DNA of 23,781 nucleotides, taken from assembly GCA_905614375.1 (NCBI GenBank), contig CAJQSP010000031.1, positions 1 through 23,781 on the forward strand. Direction: 5' to 3'. The notes beneath the pieces were generated by a model. It ran no database searches. It saw only the letters and a program-made list of their open reading frames with translations, and was not told the DNA's origin. The stretch is from an uncultured Dehalococcoidales bacterium. GTDB lineage: Bacteria > Chloroflexota > Dehalococcoidia > UBA1151 > UBA1328. Positions 1-8,419 of the stretch are shown here, in pieces. The translations under genes and the position numbers were made by a program. Numbering within the stretch: the stretch's first letter is position 1; every line of letters begins with the position of its first letter.

Positions 1-196
1 GTTCACCACCAAATATCCGATTGCAAATTTCTACCATCGACGACATCGAATCATCGACAGAAACTTCGGGATCAATACGATCAAGCCAACGAACAAAGAG
101 CGGCGTACCAACACCATCATTGCCGACGTGGCAAATTAGTGCATCCGTCAGACGTTGAAAGTAGGCTGTGTTTTCGAGGATGACGAGATAATACCG
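1..196 (-). pseudogene. Partial open frame downstream of pstA, no start codon, cut by window edge
   Basis: After the pstA stop, one minus-strand frame stays open for 65 codons to the left edge. It has strong coding character (purine-first codons, residues such as LVILENTAYF and RWLDRIDPEVS). It has no ATG, GTG or TTG near its beginning. The only nearby ATG in frame (205-203) is followed after one codon by TAG (199-197), and the frame then continues open. So this is either a gene with a nonsense mutation at its third codon, a sequence error, or a frame entered from an unusual start. I do not recognise the family; it is not PstB or PhoU from the visible residues. Its position right after pstA suggests cotranscription with the pst genes. 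Confidence 0.45.
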
Positions 197-215
197 CTAT
201 CTCATATTTCAAACC

Positions 216-1109
216 CTATTGTTCGGGGCGAGATTGGTACTTGCTTCGAATCCAGATCGCAATGCCGTTCATACTGAGCAGTACGATCAAAAGCACAATA
301 ATTCCCGCTGCCGCAATGCCCCTAAATGCCTGCTGAGGTTGGCTGATCCATGTGAAGATCTGAAGCGGAAGCACCGTGAATTTCGAGTCAGGCGAAGTCG
401 GGATGAACGTCACCCAGACCAGCGACGAAATAATCAAGATCGGTGCCGACTCACCAATGGCTCGTGACAGAGCAAGAATAATTCCGCTCATCATGCTCGG
501 CAGTGCCTGCGGAAGCACGACAGATTTCACAACCTGCCATCGATTAGCTCCCATGGCGTACGCAGCGTCACGATAGCTCGACGGCACAGCTTTGATCGCT
601 TCTTGCGATGCAATCACAACGATCGGAAGAATAAGTAACGTCATCGTCAGCGCGCCAGCAGTCACGTTACGGGAGCCGTTGAATAGGAACTGCACGAATA
701 CAGCCAAACCGAGCAATCCGTAGATCACACTCGGCACTCCCGCGAGGTTCGCTATGTTGAGTTCGATTAGCCGATTAAAACGATTCTTACTTGCAAATTC
801 TTCTAGATAAATAGCAGTTCCAACGCCGATTGGGATGGTCAACAGCGCCGTCATCCCAACAATCCAAATCGTTCCTGCCAGTGGAGCCAGAATTCCAGAG
901 TTCTCTGCTTTGCGAGATGCATAGCTGCTCAGGAAGTTGATATTTAGGAACGGAAGTCCATCGATCAAAACGTCAAATAGAAGAGCTGCTAATCCGAGAA
1001 TGCCGACAACAACCGCGAGTGCAAATCCTAGGACAAAAATCCGGTCGCGTAATACTCGGGCAGCGTGAAGCTTTTGGCGTTTACCGATTATTGAATCTTG
1101 CTTATTCAT
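216..1109 (-). CDS. pstA: Phosphate ABC transporter permease PstA
   Basis: 297 residues, a normal PstA length. PstA pairs with PstC to form the inner-membrane channel for phosphate, driven by PstB. An N-terminal hydrophobic segment at about residues 25-50 is followed by the core BPD permease domain (from about residue 70), with several membrane spans. The cytoplasmic coupling loop carries [12 protein letters not shown] near residue 215, the PstA form of the EAA motif that docks to the ATPase. It starts with ATG and overlaps the end of pstC by 8 nt, so the two are translationally coupled. The ATPase gene pstB, which usually follows, is absent here; the next frame is a start-less fragment. PstB probably lies beyond the left edge or elsewhere. 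Confidence 0.95.
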   Translation of the reverse strand: MNKQDSIIGKRQKLHAARVLRDRIFVLGFALAVVVGILGLAALLFDVLIDGLPFLNINFLSSYASRKAENSGILAPLAGTIWIVGMTALLTIPIGVGTAIYLEEFASKNRFNRLIELNIANLAGVPSVIYGLLGLAVFVQFLFNGSRNVTAGALTMTLLILPIVVIASQEAIKAVPSSYRDAAYAMGANRWQVVKSVVLPQALPSMMSGIILALSRAIGESAPILIISSLVWVTFIPTSPDSKFTVLPLQIFTWISQPQQAFRGIAAAGIIVLLIVLLSMNGIAIWIRSKYQSRPEQ

Positions 1110-2052
1110 ATTGCTGCCTGAATCGAGAAATCACCCAGCGTCCGATGATGTTCATGGCGAGCGTCATAACGAACAGCAGCAGACCAACAGCGAAAATCGT
1201 TTTGTATTCAATAGAACCCTGAGGCGTCTCGCCTAAACTAACCTGCACGATGTAAGCAGTCATCGCCTGAATGCTTTCGAGAGGATTTAGCGTGAGATTT
1301 GGCGTTGCGCCCGCGGCGATCTTTACGATCATGGTTTCGCCGATAGCTCGTGATACTCCGAGAATGAACGAAGCAACGATGCCTGATAGTGCAGCCGGGA
1401 TAACCACTTTGGTCGACACTTCAAATCGAGTGGCTCCAAGCGCATAGGCGGCGTCTCTAAGCGAACGTGGCACAGCGACCATCGCATCTTCACTCAACGT
1501 CGAGACCATCGGCATAATCATCAGCCCCATAACGAGACCTGCCGATAGTGCGTTGAATACAATCACCTGGTCGTGTCCAAATATGTTCTGGAGAATCGGT
1601 GTCACAAATGTGAGAGCGAAGTATCCGTAAACAACGGTCGGAATACCAGCAAGTACTTCGAGAATCGGCTTCAGAAATCTACGCAGTTTTTCAGGTGCGT
1701 ACTCGGCAAGGAAAATAGCGGCTCCGAGTCCGAGGGTTAGCGAAACGATACCCGCTATTACCGCCACAAGAAGCGTGCCGCCTACCAGCGACAATACGCC
1801 AAATTTTTGAGGTGAGAATAGTGGCGCCCATTCGGTGCCGGTTAGGAATTTCCAGGGTGAGACTTCGGCGAAGAATCCGATGCTCTGTGCTACGAGAATA
1901 ATGACGATGCCGACAGTGGTGAGAATCGAAATAAGTGCGGCGGCGCGAAGCAACCAAGTGATAACTGTTTGTTCAGCATGCTGTCGTCGTCGACGACGCG
2001 CCACACGCTCAAACAGATCACGATTTGATTTGATTTCGGAGGTAGTCGTCAT
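1102..2052 (-). CDS. pstC: Phosphate ABC transporter permease PstC
   Basis: 316 residues, typical for PstC. It is the second membrane subunit of the high-affinity phosphate importer. An Arg-rich cytoplasmic N-terminus ([13 protein letters not shown]) precedes a first membrane helix at about residues 30-55. A periplasmic segment containing [13 protein letters not shown], characteristic of PstC, follows, then the permease core. The coupling loop [15 protein letters not shown] is at about residues 235-250. The ATG start is at 2052. It lies 195 nt downstream of pstS, with a terminator-like hairpin in the gap, and overlaps pstA by 8 nt. It is probably transcribed by read-through from the pstS promoter. 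Confidence 0.95.
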   Translation of the reverse strand: MTTTSEIKSNRDLFERVARRRRRQHAEQTVITWLLRAAALISILTTVGIVIILVAQSIGFFAEVSPWKFLTGTEWAPLFSPQKFGVLSLVGGTLLVAVIAGIVSLTLGLGAAIFLAEYAPEKLRRFLKPILEVLAGIPTVVYGYFALTFVTPILQNIFGHDQVIVFNALSAGLVMGLMIMPMVSTLSEDAMVAVPRSLRDAAYALGATRFEVSTKVVIPAALSGIVASFILGVSRAIGETMIVKIAAGATPNLTLNPLESIQAMTAYIVQVSLGETPQGSIEYKTIFAVGLLLFVMTLAMNIIGRWVISRFRQQYE

Positions 2053-2136
2053 CTAGTCAGATGTATTCCGCAGGGGTTGCTGAATTCGAGTAAATTAGAG
2101 CCTCGACACCAAAATTTCGACTCTCTGCCATCTTCC

Positions 2137-2176
2137 AAAAAAGAGTCACGGCAAGCGTAAAACTCACCATGACTCT
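2137..2176 (-). terminator. Intrinsic terminator/attenuator between pstS and pstC
   Basis: On the minus strand, AGAGTCATGG pairs with CCGTGACTCT as a 10-bp stem with one G-T wobble. The loop is 15 nt and a run of T residues (T6 including the last stem base) follows directly. It lies after the pstS stop and before pstC. That fits partial termination so that the binding protein is made in excess over the permease, as is usual for binding-protein transport operons. Confidence 0.75.
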
Positions 2177-2247
2177 AGATTGCATGTCAATTGTTAACTC
2201 TGCGTTATTGATCGTCTCGAATTGTAGAGCGAAGCAGGGTTCAGTAC

Positions 2248-3183
2248 TTAGTTAAGACCTTCGAGTTGCGACTGGTAATCGGCCTTTGAAAGCCCAACAT
2301 ATCCAACCTCTTCAGCGAGTTCAGCAGCATTGTTCAAGTAGTACTCGATGAAGTCACGAACTTCCGGGCGCTGAAGCGAGTCGTTGTTCACATAGATAAA
2401 CATAGGTCGTGAAAGCGGGGAGTAACTGCCACCCTTGATTGCGCTAACACTAGGACCAACACAACCGTCGCCACCATCTACGGATATAACGTTCAGTATT
2501 TCAGAGTTCTCGGTGTAGTAGGCAAATCCAAAATAACCCATTGCGCCCTGGTCGCCTGAGACTCCCTGAACCAGCACGTTATCGTCAGACGATGCGGTGT
2601 AGTCAGCTCGACTGGCGTCTTCTTTGCCGTTTATCGCGTCAGTGAAGTAGTCGAAAGTTCCTGAGTCGGTATCCGGACCATAGAGTCGCAATGGCTTGTC
2701 AGGAAACTCGCTACGCACATCGTTCCAGTTGTCGACCGAAGATCCAGGTTCCCAAATCTTCTTTAGCTCATCGACAGTCAGACAAGTGGCAAAATCGTTG
2801 GCTTTATTGATAACGATTGAAAGTCCGTCGTATGCAATGACAAACTCGGTGAATCCAACACCATTTGCTTCTGCTTGCGCTCGCTCGGATTCCTCGATTG
2901 GTCGCGATGCATCAGCGATGTCGATATCGCCTTCCACAAAGCGTTTGAATCCACCACCAGTTCCTGAGATTCCTACTGGAATCTGAACTTCGGGTCGGTC
3001 TACTCGAAACTCTTCGGCAACCGCCTGAGAGATTGGAAACACCGTCGATGAACCGTCGATGAGAATCTCACTCGAATCGGCTCCAGAACCACTACCGCCA
3101 CAGGCAGCGATGATTCCGACAATTAATAGAGAAGTAACAATAAGGGCTATTTTTGAAATTTTCTTGAGTTCGTTCTTGATCAC
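2248..3183 (-). CDS. pstS: Phosphate-binding lipoprotein PstS
   Basis: 311 residues. The N-terminus is a lipoprotein signal: Lys-rich start, hydrophobic stretch, then IIAAC with the lipid-modified Cys at residue 28 followed by a Gly/Ser linker. The mature protein has the PstS phosphate-binding fold. Visible landmarks are IDGSSTVFPI near residue 42, ISGTGGGFKRF near 93, ADASRPIEESE, and the DSGTFDYF loop near residue 176, which supplies phosphate ligands in the family. The start is GTG at 3183, chosen because AAGGAG lies 11 nt upstream. It captures phosphate outside the membrane for PstCA. The upstream gap holds four TTAA boxes, so phosphate-starvation control by the neighbouring two-component pair is likely. 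Confidence 0.95.
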   Translation of the reverse strand: MIKNELKKISKIALIVTSLLIVGIIAACGGSGSGADSSEILIDGSSTVFPISQAVAEEFRVDRPEVQIPVGISGTGGGFKRFVEGDIDIADASRPIEESERAQAEANGVGFTEFVIAYDGLSIVINKANDFATCLTVDELKKIWEPGSSVDNWNDVRSEFPDKPLRLYGPDTDSGTFDYFTDAINGKEDASRADYTASSDDNVLVQGVSGDQGAMGYFGFAYYTENSEILNVISVDGGDGCVGPSVSAIKGGSYSPLSRPMFIYVNNDSLQRPEVRDFIEYYLNNAAELAEEVGYVGLSKADYQSQLEGLN

Positions 3184-3282
3184 GTTGTTCAGAGCTCCTT
3201 GGCTCTAGTGCATACGTTTTAGATCTATATAAAGTCGGACTAGTGGAAAATACATCTAGTGACTACAGGTTCAGTCCTCACC

Positions 3283-3330
3283 ATTAAGCCGAGGTTAACT
3301 ACCGGAACAAGGTCGTTAACAATCGGTTAA
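3283..3330 (-). promoter_or_regulatory. Pho-box-like array upstream of pstS
   Basis: On the plus strand, ATTAA (3283), GTTAA (3294), GTTAA (3315) and GTTAA (3326) form two pairs with exact 11-bp spacing, the pairs 21 bp apart. A degenerate GGAAC lies between them. On the pstS coding strand the boxes read TTAAY. Direct repeats at one helical turn are the known layout of PhoB/PhoP operators, and TTAACA repeats are the Bacillus PhoP version. The array is about 100 nt upstream of the pstS start and beside phoR/phoB, which supports a PhoB-type operator. Confidence 0.6.
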
Positions 3331-3432
3331 ATACCAATCATCAGTCGTATAGACAAACGCAAAAATCATGATCGTATAACCGACGAGCGAATCAACCGGC
3401 CTAATAGGTGAAAAGAGAGCGTAAGAGGAGTT

Positions 3433-4764
3433 CTAGGTCGGCACCGTAAAGGCGAATTCACTGCCTTCTCCAACCGAACTCGTTGCCGACATCACGCCGC
3501 CATGAGCGTCCACGATATGACGAGCGATCGAAAGTCCGAGTCCGGTGCCCGGCTGCGAGCGCGCCGCATCAGTCTTAAAAAATCGTTCAAAGATATGTGG
3601 AAGGTGCTCAGGCTCGATTCCCAACCCAGTATCAGCGACACTAAACCAAACAGTGCCTTCATCGCCCCATCCCTTTACGGTTATCGTGTCCCCGGCCCTG
3701 CTCCACTTCACCGCGTTGCTGATCAGATTGGTGAATACGTGATCGATCATTTTTGCATCGACCAATACTGTTGGAAGACCTTCAGACAAATTCGTTTCAA
3801 GCTTCAATTCCGAATCAATTGCAATAGAAGAAAACTGCTTGATAGCTGTTTCTACTAGTGAATTCGCATCGACCATTTTTCGTTCAAGAGGCGATTCACC
3901 CGATTCAAGCCGAGAAAGTTCAAGCATCTCGGCGATAAGTTGTTCCATTCGATCAACGTCCTCGCGAATCATCTGAATAAATGCCCCACGCCCTTCCAGA
4001 TCATCAATCGCTCCGCGCTGCAAAGTCTCAGCCGATGCACGAATTCCCGCCAATGGTGTTCGTAATTCGTGCGAAGCGTTCGATACGAATTCTCGGCGCG
4101 TAGTTTCGAGCCGTCGAACATCCGTTAGATCAGTAAGCAGCAATAACGCTCGAACCAGATCGGTATCAGGACGCGGAAACGGAGTCGACATGGCCATTAT
4201 CGTACGGTGGTTGTCGAATAACTCGATTTCAGCAGAAATTGATTTATTGCCCGCAATGGATCGCGTTACAACTCGTATCAAGTCTGGATGGCTCGTAAGC
4301 GATGAGAGTTGCATACCCGGTTGAACATTACCCAATGAACTAAGAAGTTCAATCGACGCCGGGTTCGCCGATTCGATCACACCCTGATCGTCGACCACCA
4401 CCACACCTTCACGCATCGAATCGAGAATTGAAGCAAGTCTTACTCGTTCAGACGTTTCGTGCGAAATATCATCAGCAACCCTGTCGACCAATCGGTTTAC
4501 CGCTCGGGCCAATCGCGTAAGCTCGGCAGGCCCCGTCGGATCAAGGCGATGGGAGCGATCGATCGATGTAGTTCGAATGACGTCTTCGGTAATTTCGGAG
4601 AATTGCCTGTGGAGCCTCATAGAAAGAAAAACGACCCCAATGATCGCAAGAATCGCAGCCAGTATAGTACCGATTACACCGAAAATTAGTGACCCAGCCG
4701 CGACGAGCGCTACAAGCAAACTTGTTTCAACAAGCATTCGCCAACGCAGTGACACGTTACTCAA
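3433..4764 (-). CDS. phoR: PhoR-like sensor histidine kinase
   Basis: 443 residues. Two closely spaced membrane helices fill about residues 11-48, with almost no external loop. As in PhoR, it is therefore unlikely to bind phosphate directly and more likely listens to the Pst complex. A HAMP-like linker (about 50-100) and a PAS domain (about 110-215, VVVVDDQGVIESANPAS) follow. The HisKA domain has phosphoacceptor His232 in FVSNASHELRTPLAG. The HATPase domain has an N box at Asn350, DTGLGI at 379-384 and GTGLGLS at 406-412. The start is TTG at 4764, supported by GGAG 6 nt upstream; there is no closer ATG. It lies 52 nt after the response regulator and upstream of pstS. The phosphate role is inferred from context. 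Confidence 0.88.
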   Translation of the reverse strand: MSNVSLRWRMLVETSLLVALVAAGSLIFGVIGTILAAILAIIGVVFLSMRLHRQFSEITEDVIRTTSIDRSHRLDPTGPAELTRLARAVNRLVDRVADDISHETSERVRLASILDSMREGVVVVDDQGVIESANPASIELLSSLGNVQPGMQLSSLTSHPDLIRVVTRSIAGNKSISAEIELFDNHRTIMAMSTPFPRPDTDLVRALLLLTDLTDVRRLETTRREFVSNASHELRTPLAGIRASAETLQRGAIDDLEGRGAFIQMIREDVDRMEQLIAEMLELSRLESGESPLERKMVDANSLVETAIKQFSSIAIDSELKLETNLSEGLPTVLVDAKMIDHVFTNLISNAVKWSRAGDTITVKGWGDEGTVWFSVADTGLGIEPEHLPHIFERFFKTDAARSQPGTGLGLSIARHIVDAHGGVMSATSSVGEGSEFAFTVPT

Positions 4765-4816
4765 CTAGAACTCCAATTTTCGACAACTAAGCGAGTTATC
4801 TAATACAAAATAGAGA

Positions 4817-5539
4817 TCACACACTTATTCGATACCCGACTCCACGAACTGTTCCGAGCAGCGTCGGCTTTGAAGGATCTTTCTCGATCTTCAATCTCAG
4901 CCACCTTACATGCACATCGACTGTTCGAGTGTCGCCCGAATACTCGAAACCCCATACGTCCTGTAGCAACTGATCGCGTGTGTAGACCCTGCCCGGGTTC
5001 GCAGCTAAGTGAGCCAGTAAATCGAACTCTCTTGGACGTAGATCCATCTGCTTGCCTTCGAGCGTCACCAAGCGAGAGCCTCGGTTAATTACCAGATCAC
5101 CTAGATCTATTATCTGGTCAACAGAACTCTGAGAGACCGATTTCAGCATGTCCATTCGGCGGATCTGAGCACCGACTCTCGCGATCAGCTCGCGCATGCT
5201 AAACGGCTTCGTTACATAATCGTCAGCACCCGATTCAAGACCACCGATTCGATCCATTTCAGCGTCTCGTGCAGTAAGCATTATCACAGGTAATACTGAG
5301 CCATCCCGGCGCAGAGCCTTGCAAACCTCTATTCCGCTCAATGTTGGCAGCATCAGATCGAGAATAATTACGTCAGGATCGTCCTGCCGGGCGGCGATCA
5401 ACCCTTCACTCCCGTCATCAGCAACGACAACATCAAAGCCATCAGCGACAAGGTTGTAGCGCAACGCCTCACGGAGAGTGCGATCATCCTCGACGACGAG
5501 AATCTTAAATTTGCGATCCGCTGACGAATTGGCGTCCAC
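4817..5539 (-). CDS. phoB: PhoB/PhoP-like OmpR-family response regulator
   Basis: Receiver domain plus winged-helix DNA-binding domain. In the 248-residue frame from the ATG at 5563, the acidic pair is Asp26/Asp27, the phosphoacceptor is Asp69 (VIILDLMLP) and the conserved Lys is Lys119 (TKPFS). The OmpR-type effector domain ends with TLLGTVRGVGYRI, typical of PhoB/PhoP. I place the start at the GTG at 5539 because AGGAG sits 9 nt before it, whereas the ATG at 5563 has no clear ribosome site. That removes 8 residues ahead of the fold. It is first of the phoB-phoR-pstSCA block. By family knowledge it would bind the 11-bp repeat boxes before pstS when phosphorylated by the kinase; that link is inferred. 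Confidence 0.88.
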   Translation of the reverse strand: MDANSSADRKFKILVVEDDRTLREALRYNLVADGFDVVVADDGSEGLIAARQDDPDVIILDLMLPTLSGIEVCKALRRDGSVLPVIMLTARDAEMDRIGGLESGADDYVTKPFSMRELIARVGAQIRRMDMLKSVSQSSVDQIIDLGDLVINRGSRLVTLEGKQMDLRPREFDLLAHLAANPGRVYTRDQLLQDVWGFEYSGDTRTVDVHVRWLRLKIEKDPSKPTLLGTVRGVGYRISV

Positions 5540-5630
5540 GAGGTATAGCTCCTGAAAATGCATTCGTACCCAATGATGAATTAGATTTCACTCGGCACAG
5601 TACACGTTTAGCCAAAGAATATCTGACTAG

Positions 5631-6265
5631 CCGAATAAACGCTTTCAACAACCGCGGTGCGAAGAGGGATTTTTTGTACCTAGCAACGATTTCAGAATCA
5701 AATTCGTATTAGCGAGGAATTCAGATGCTAATCGTAGTGCCCGATCCAACTTCGCTTTCGGCGCTGCTGATTTGATTGAAAACACCTCTGGCTGGGGCAC
5801 AGCTTCGATGTTAATCGACCATTCATAGGACATTACACTGATCCTAACTCCGCATTGAAGCAAGTTGTCGACAGTCCATTCAGTGTGATCTACATGAGCA
5901 AGGCTGATCTAATCGAAACCGAACACCTGAGCAACGCGCCCTTCAACCTGCCTAGGTGGTCTGGTGACTAGAAGTTATCTCTGAGTATTTGTCCGGCTTC
6001 CAGTAGAAGTTTTAATTGACCATCTCGACCTGAACACAATTACGAAACCTTTGAAAGCCAGCTTTTCGGCCGACCGGTTTGGACCTGTTCAGTGGGGTAG
6101 GTCAAATTGCCTGTTGCCATCGGGGCTGGTCAAATCCATACATCTACTGCTACTGCGAAAACTCCAGTGCTGCTGCACCGGCATAACATCAGTATTCAGC
6201 CCTATGACCAGTCGGATTCACCAAATAGCCATTGTGGATCAAGTGGCTCAGACGTGAGCCGTTAG
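5631..6265 (+). pseudogene. Decayed protein-coding remnant in shifting frames
   Basis: No intact gene occupies 5564-6316, but the plus strand shows four protein-like segments that together cover most of it. A is 5631-5828 (includes RSNFAFGAADLIENTSGWG). B is 5780-5971, one frame over (FIGHYTDPNSALKQ, FSVIYMSKADLIETEHLSN). C is 5985 to about 6095, back in the frame of A (DLNTITKPLKASFSADRFG). D is 6101-6265, in the frame of B (VAIGAGQIHTSTATAK). Each is rich in purine-first codons, none has a credible start with a ribosome site, and each ends at a stop just where another frame takes over. This pattern fits a gene broken by indels and nonsense changes. I do not recognise the family. The phoB promoter presumably lies at 5564-5630. 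Confidence 0.4.
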
Positions 6266-6316
6266 GTTCATAGCGGTTTGCGTATGGGTGTTTTTACGCA
6301 CCAAATGCAAAGCCGT

Positions 6317-7384
6317 TTACACGGTTTCTGTTCGACCAGACTCCACAGAACGATATGCAGCATCGATCATTTCAACTGCTCGCATTCCGGCCCAACCCGG
6401 CGCCCAGTTCACTGCACTCTTGCCGCTTATGATGTCCGCAAAGTTAGCTGTAGGCCCTCCCCCGTAATACTCACCAGCATCGGGCTGAGGATCCATGTTG
6501 AAGTTATTCCCATCATGTCGAAGAACTTCAAGACGAGCGCGATCGCAGTCGACCGACATGACACCTTCAGAGCCGAATATCCGAACATCCAACTGAAACT
6601 GCTGATTATCAGGCAGCGTACCCGCACCACTAAATGAACCTATCGCGCCACCAGCGAACCGAACGGCGAACGAGTCGTATAGTTCCACTTTGCTTGTTGG
6701 TGCTGAGGTAAGCGCAGAAACCGTCTCAGGTCGTAGCCCAGTGAGCCAGTAAGCCAATCCAGCAGAATGCGACATCTGAGCCAGAGCGTATCCACCACCA
6801 GCCACTACAGGGTCGGCCCAAGTATCGGCAGCAGGAGCGAACATGTTGTCACCTGCTCCACCGCCAGTAGACATGAACTCCTTGCCTTCTAGAAGTGCCC
6901 TAACCGGCGATGCCATGTGGCACATCACGTATTCAATATCCCCTACCGCCCCCTCGTCCATTCGTTGCTTTGCTTCTTGAATGAACTCACCGTAGTGCCA
7001 ACCGTAAGGAACCATAAGCTCGACGCCTTGACGATCTGCCTCTTCGACGAGTTCACGAGCCTCTTCGGCTTTCGTCGTTAGAGGCTTTTCGCAAAGTACG
7101 TGCAATCCACGTTGCAAAGCGGCGAGTGCATGCTTATAGTGCAAAGTGTGCGGCGATGCGACTACCACACCCTTTAGACCGGGAGTGTCGAGTAATTCTT
7201 CGTAGTTCTCAGTGGCGTGAGTAAATCCGAACTTGGATTTAACTTGCTGAAGCTCATCAGCCCCAAGCCGGCACACGCTGGCAAGCTCGATATCTTCTCG
7301 CTCGACTAAAACCGGCAAGTGGTTCGCAGTCGCCCACCAACCAGCACCGATAAGCCCTATTTTAGATCTCTCAGACGCTGTCAT
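6317..7384 (-). CDS. Gfo/Idh/MocA family NAD(P)-dependent oxidoreductase
   Basis: 355 residues, usual for the family. The N-terminal Rossmann fold begins IGLIGAGWWATANHLP, with the dinucleotide-binding glycines at residues 13-15. VVVASPHTLHYKHALAAL is followed by CEKPL (98-102), where the Glu-Lys-Pro motif carries the conserved catalytic/cofactor Lys. The C-terminal half (from about residue 125) is the alpha/beta substrate-binding domain, with SHSAGLAYWLTG and GGGPTANFADII. Such enzymes oxidise or reduce sugars, inositols or related polyols; the substrate cannot be read from sequence. The ATG start has AAGGA 8 nt upstream. A promoter-like pair lies about 45-75 nt upstream, so the gene is probably transcribed alone. 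It flanks the decayed locus. Confidence 0.9.
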   Translation of the reverse strand: MTASERSKIGLIGAGWWATANHLPVLVEREDIELASVCRLGADELQQVKSKFGFTHATENYEELLDTPGLKGVVVASPHTLHYKHALAALQRGLHVLCEKPLTTKAEEARELVEEADRQGVELMVPYGWHYGEFIQEAKQRMDEGAVGDIEYVMCHMASPVRALLEGKEFMSTGGGAGDNMFAPAADTWADPVVAGGGYALAQMSHSAGLAYWLTGLRPETVSALTSAPTSKVELYDSFAVRFAGGAIGSFSGAGTLPDNQQFQLDVRIFGSEGVMSVDCDRARLEVLRHDGNNFNMDPQPDAGEYYGGGPTANFADIISGKSAVNWAPGWAGMRAVEMIDAAYRSVESGRTETV

Positions 7385-7427
7385 TCAAAATTCCTTATCG
7401 TGCTGATATCGAAGCGCAATTAGTGTC

Positions 7428-7457
7428 ATTCTAAACTCGATTCAGAATCACGAGCAA
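7428..7457 (-). promoter_or_regulatory. Probable sigma-70-type promoter of the Gfo/Idh gene
   Basis: On the minus strand, TTGCTC (7457-7452) is separated by 18 nt from TAGAAT (7433-7428), close to the -35/-10 consensus. The -10 lies about 43 nt before the ATG at 7384, which has its own AAGGA site. Assigned by eye only. Confidence 0.4.
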
Positions 7458-7498
7458 CACGGCAATTCGTACGGAGTACGCCGAAGAGGCTTGAACGA

Positions 7499-7711
7499 TT
7501 ACTCGTCTTTGCCAGCAAGCCCAAGCCTGTCCATGACATCGTTGATTGCCGATTCAGAGATTTGCTTCTTTGAGCCTTTGCCGCGCTGAGACTTCGGCTT
7601 CCTCTTCTTCTTCACCTTCGAACGCGCCGCTTCAAGTCGACGCGCCTGACACGTTGTACACGTGCACGTCTTCGGGTGTTTGCTATCCGTCCTGTGGTGC
7701 CGTTCTTTCAT
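7499..7711 (-). CDS. Small Cys- and Lys-rich hypothetical protein
   Basis: 70 residues. A His/Lys N-terminus leads into CTCTTC (Cys16, Cys18, Cys21) and then a strongly basic stretch (residues about 32-50: KVKKKRKPKSQRGKGSKK). The end is a short amphipathic segment, ESAINDVMDRLGLAG. The clustered cysteines could bind a metal and the basic stretch could bind nucleic acid; both are guesses. No family recognised. The ATG at 7711 has no clear ribosome site. It is divergent from the histidine phosphatase gene (99 nt apart). Its stop is 114 nt upstream of the oxidoreductase start on the same strand. Amino-acid composition looks non-random, so I consider it real, though small. Confidence 0.55.
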   Translation of the reverse strand: MKERHHRTDSKHPKTCTCTTCQARRLEAARSKVKKKRKPKSQRGKGSKKQISESAINDVMDRLGLAGKDE

Positions 7712-7798
7712 GCAGCGATTCTAGAGGAACATCACGCCCAGTGAAGCGGTTCAAGAAAACCTTTCCCATTTTATTACAATGTGACCAACTGATCATCG

Positions 7799-7804
7799 TA
7801 GAAT
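7799..7804 (+). promoter_or_regulatory. -10-like hexamer abutting the phosphatase start
   Basis: TAGAAT ends 6 nt before the ATG at 7811. If it is a real -10 box, transcription would start at or next to the ATG, giving a leaderless mRNA. No Shine-Dalgarno sequence is visible before this ATG, which agrees. The -35 match (TTACAA, 19 nt upstream) is weak. Confidence 0.3.
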
Positions 7805-7810
7805 CCTCAG

Positions 7811-8413
7811 ATGATCATTCACCTTGTTAGACACGGTCTGCCAAAAATCGGAAGCGATGGGCTTTACGTACCAAACGCTGGCCTTACCGATCTCGGACAT
7901 CGCCAGGCTTCACTCGCGGCTCGCAGAGTTGTGCAACTGAACCCCGATGCATCGTTCACAAGCGATGTGCCTAGAGCCATCGAATCGGCGGCTCACTTTG
8001 AGCAAGCCACCAATCAGAATGTTCATCAAATCCCAAAACTTGCCGAGTTGAAAACAGGCAACATCTGGACCGCACCCGACTCAATCAAGAAGCGCATTGC
8101 TAAAGGCGACTATCACGTCGATTTCAAAAGCATGGGTGGCGAAACCATCACCGAGTTCAGTCACCGTGCCATCGAAGGGTTTTCCGAGTTGTTGCACATT
8201 GCATCAACTTCCGGACTCAACAGGATCGCCGCATTCCTTCACGAAGGGGTAATCGGCACGATCATCGATCACCTCGAAGGCAGGAATGTATTCGACCCAA
8301 AACGCCGCACCACAATGCCCTACGGGGCGCTCATCACAGTCGATACCGCAAGCAATGCTCCGCACTTCCCCGGCTACTGGGAGACCGATCATCTCGATGA
8401 ACTGACCAGCTAA
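7811..8413 (+). CDS. Histidine phosphatase superfamily protein (phosphoglycerate mutase-like)
   Basis: 200 residues. The signature HLVRHG places the phosphorylated catalytic His at residue 8. The other three active-site residues of the fold are visible: Arg55 in SDVPRAIESA, Glu79 in KLAELKTG, and His144 in FLHEGVIG. These enzymes transfer phosphate through a phosphohistidine. Members include phosphoglycerate mutases, alpha-ribazole phosphatase and many small-molecule phosphatases, and the substrate here is not determinable. It stands alone on the plus strand. Its stop is only 6 nt from the stop of the convergent peptidase gene. The ATG may be leaderless (see the -10-like hexamer just upstream). 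Confidence 0.88.
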   Translation: MIIHLVRHGLPKIGSDGLYVPNAGLTDLGHRQASLAARRVVQLNPDASFTSDVPRAIESAAHFEQATNQNVHQIPKLAELKTGNIWTAPDSIKKRIAKGDYHVDFKSMGGETITEFSHRAIEGFSELLHIASTSGLNRIAAFLHEGVIGTIIDHLEGRNVFDPKRRTTMPYGALITVDTASNAPHFPGYWETDHLDELTS

Positions 8414-8419
8414 ACCCTA

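Noticed and set aside
5645..5863. 72-codon minus-strand open frame upstream of phoB
   Set aside because: It is antisense to plus-strand segment A, which has the better coding codon pattern; no ribosome site and no recognised family.
6051..6257. 68-codon plus-strand open frame
   Set aside because: Only its first part looks coding; the rest is the wrong frame of segment D (VAIGAGQIHTSTATAK), so it is part of the decayed locus rather than a gene.
6253..6305. TGCGTA/TACGCA hairpin after the Gfo/Idh gene
   Set aside because: Only 6 bp with no T-tract on the minus strand, so not a convincing terminator.
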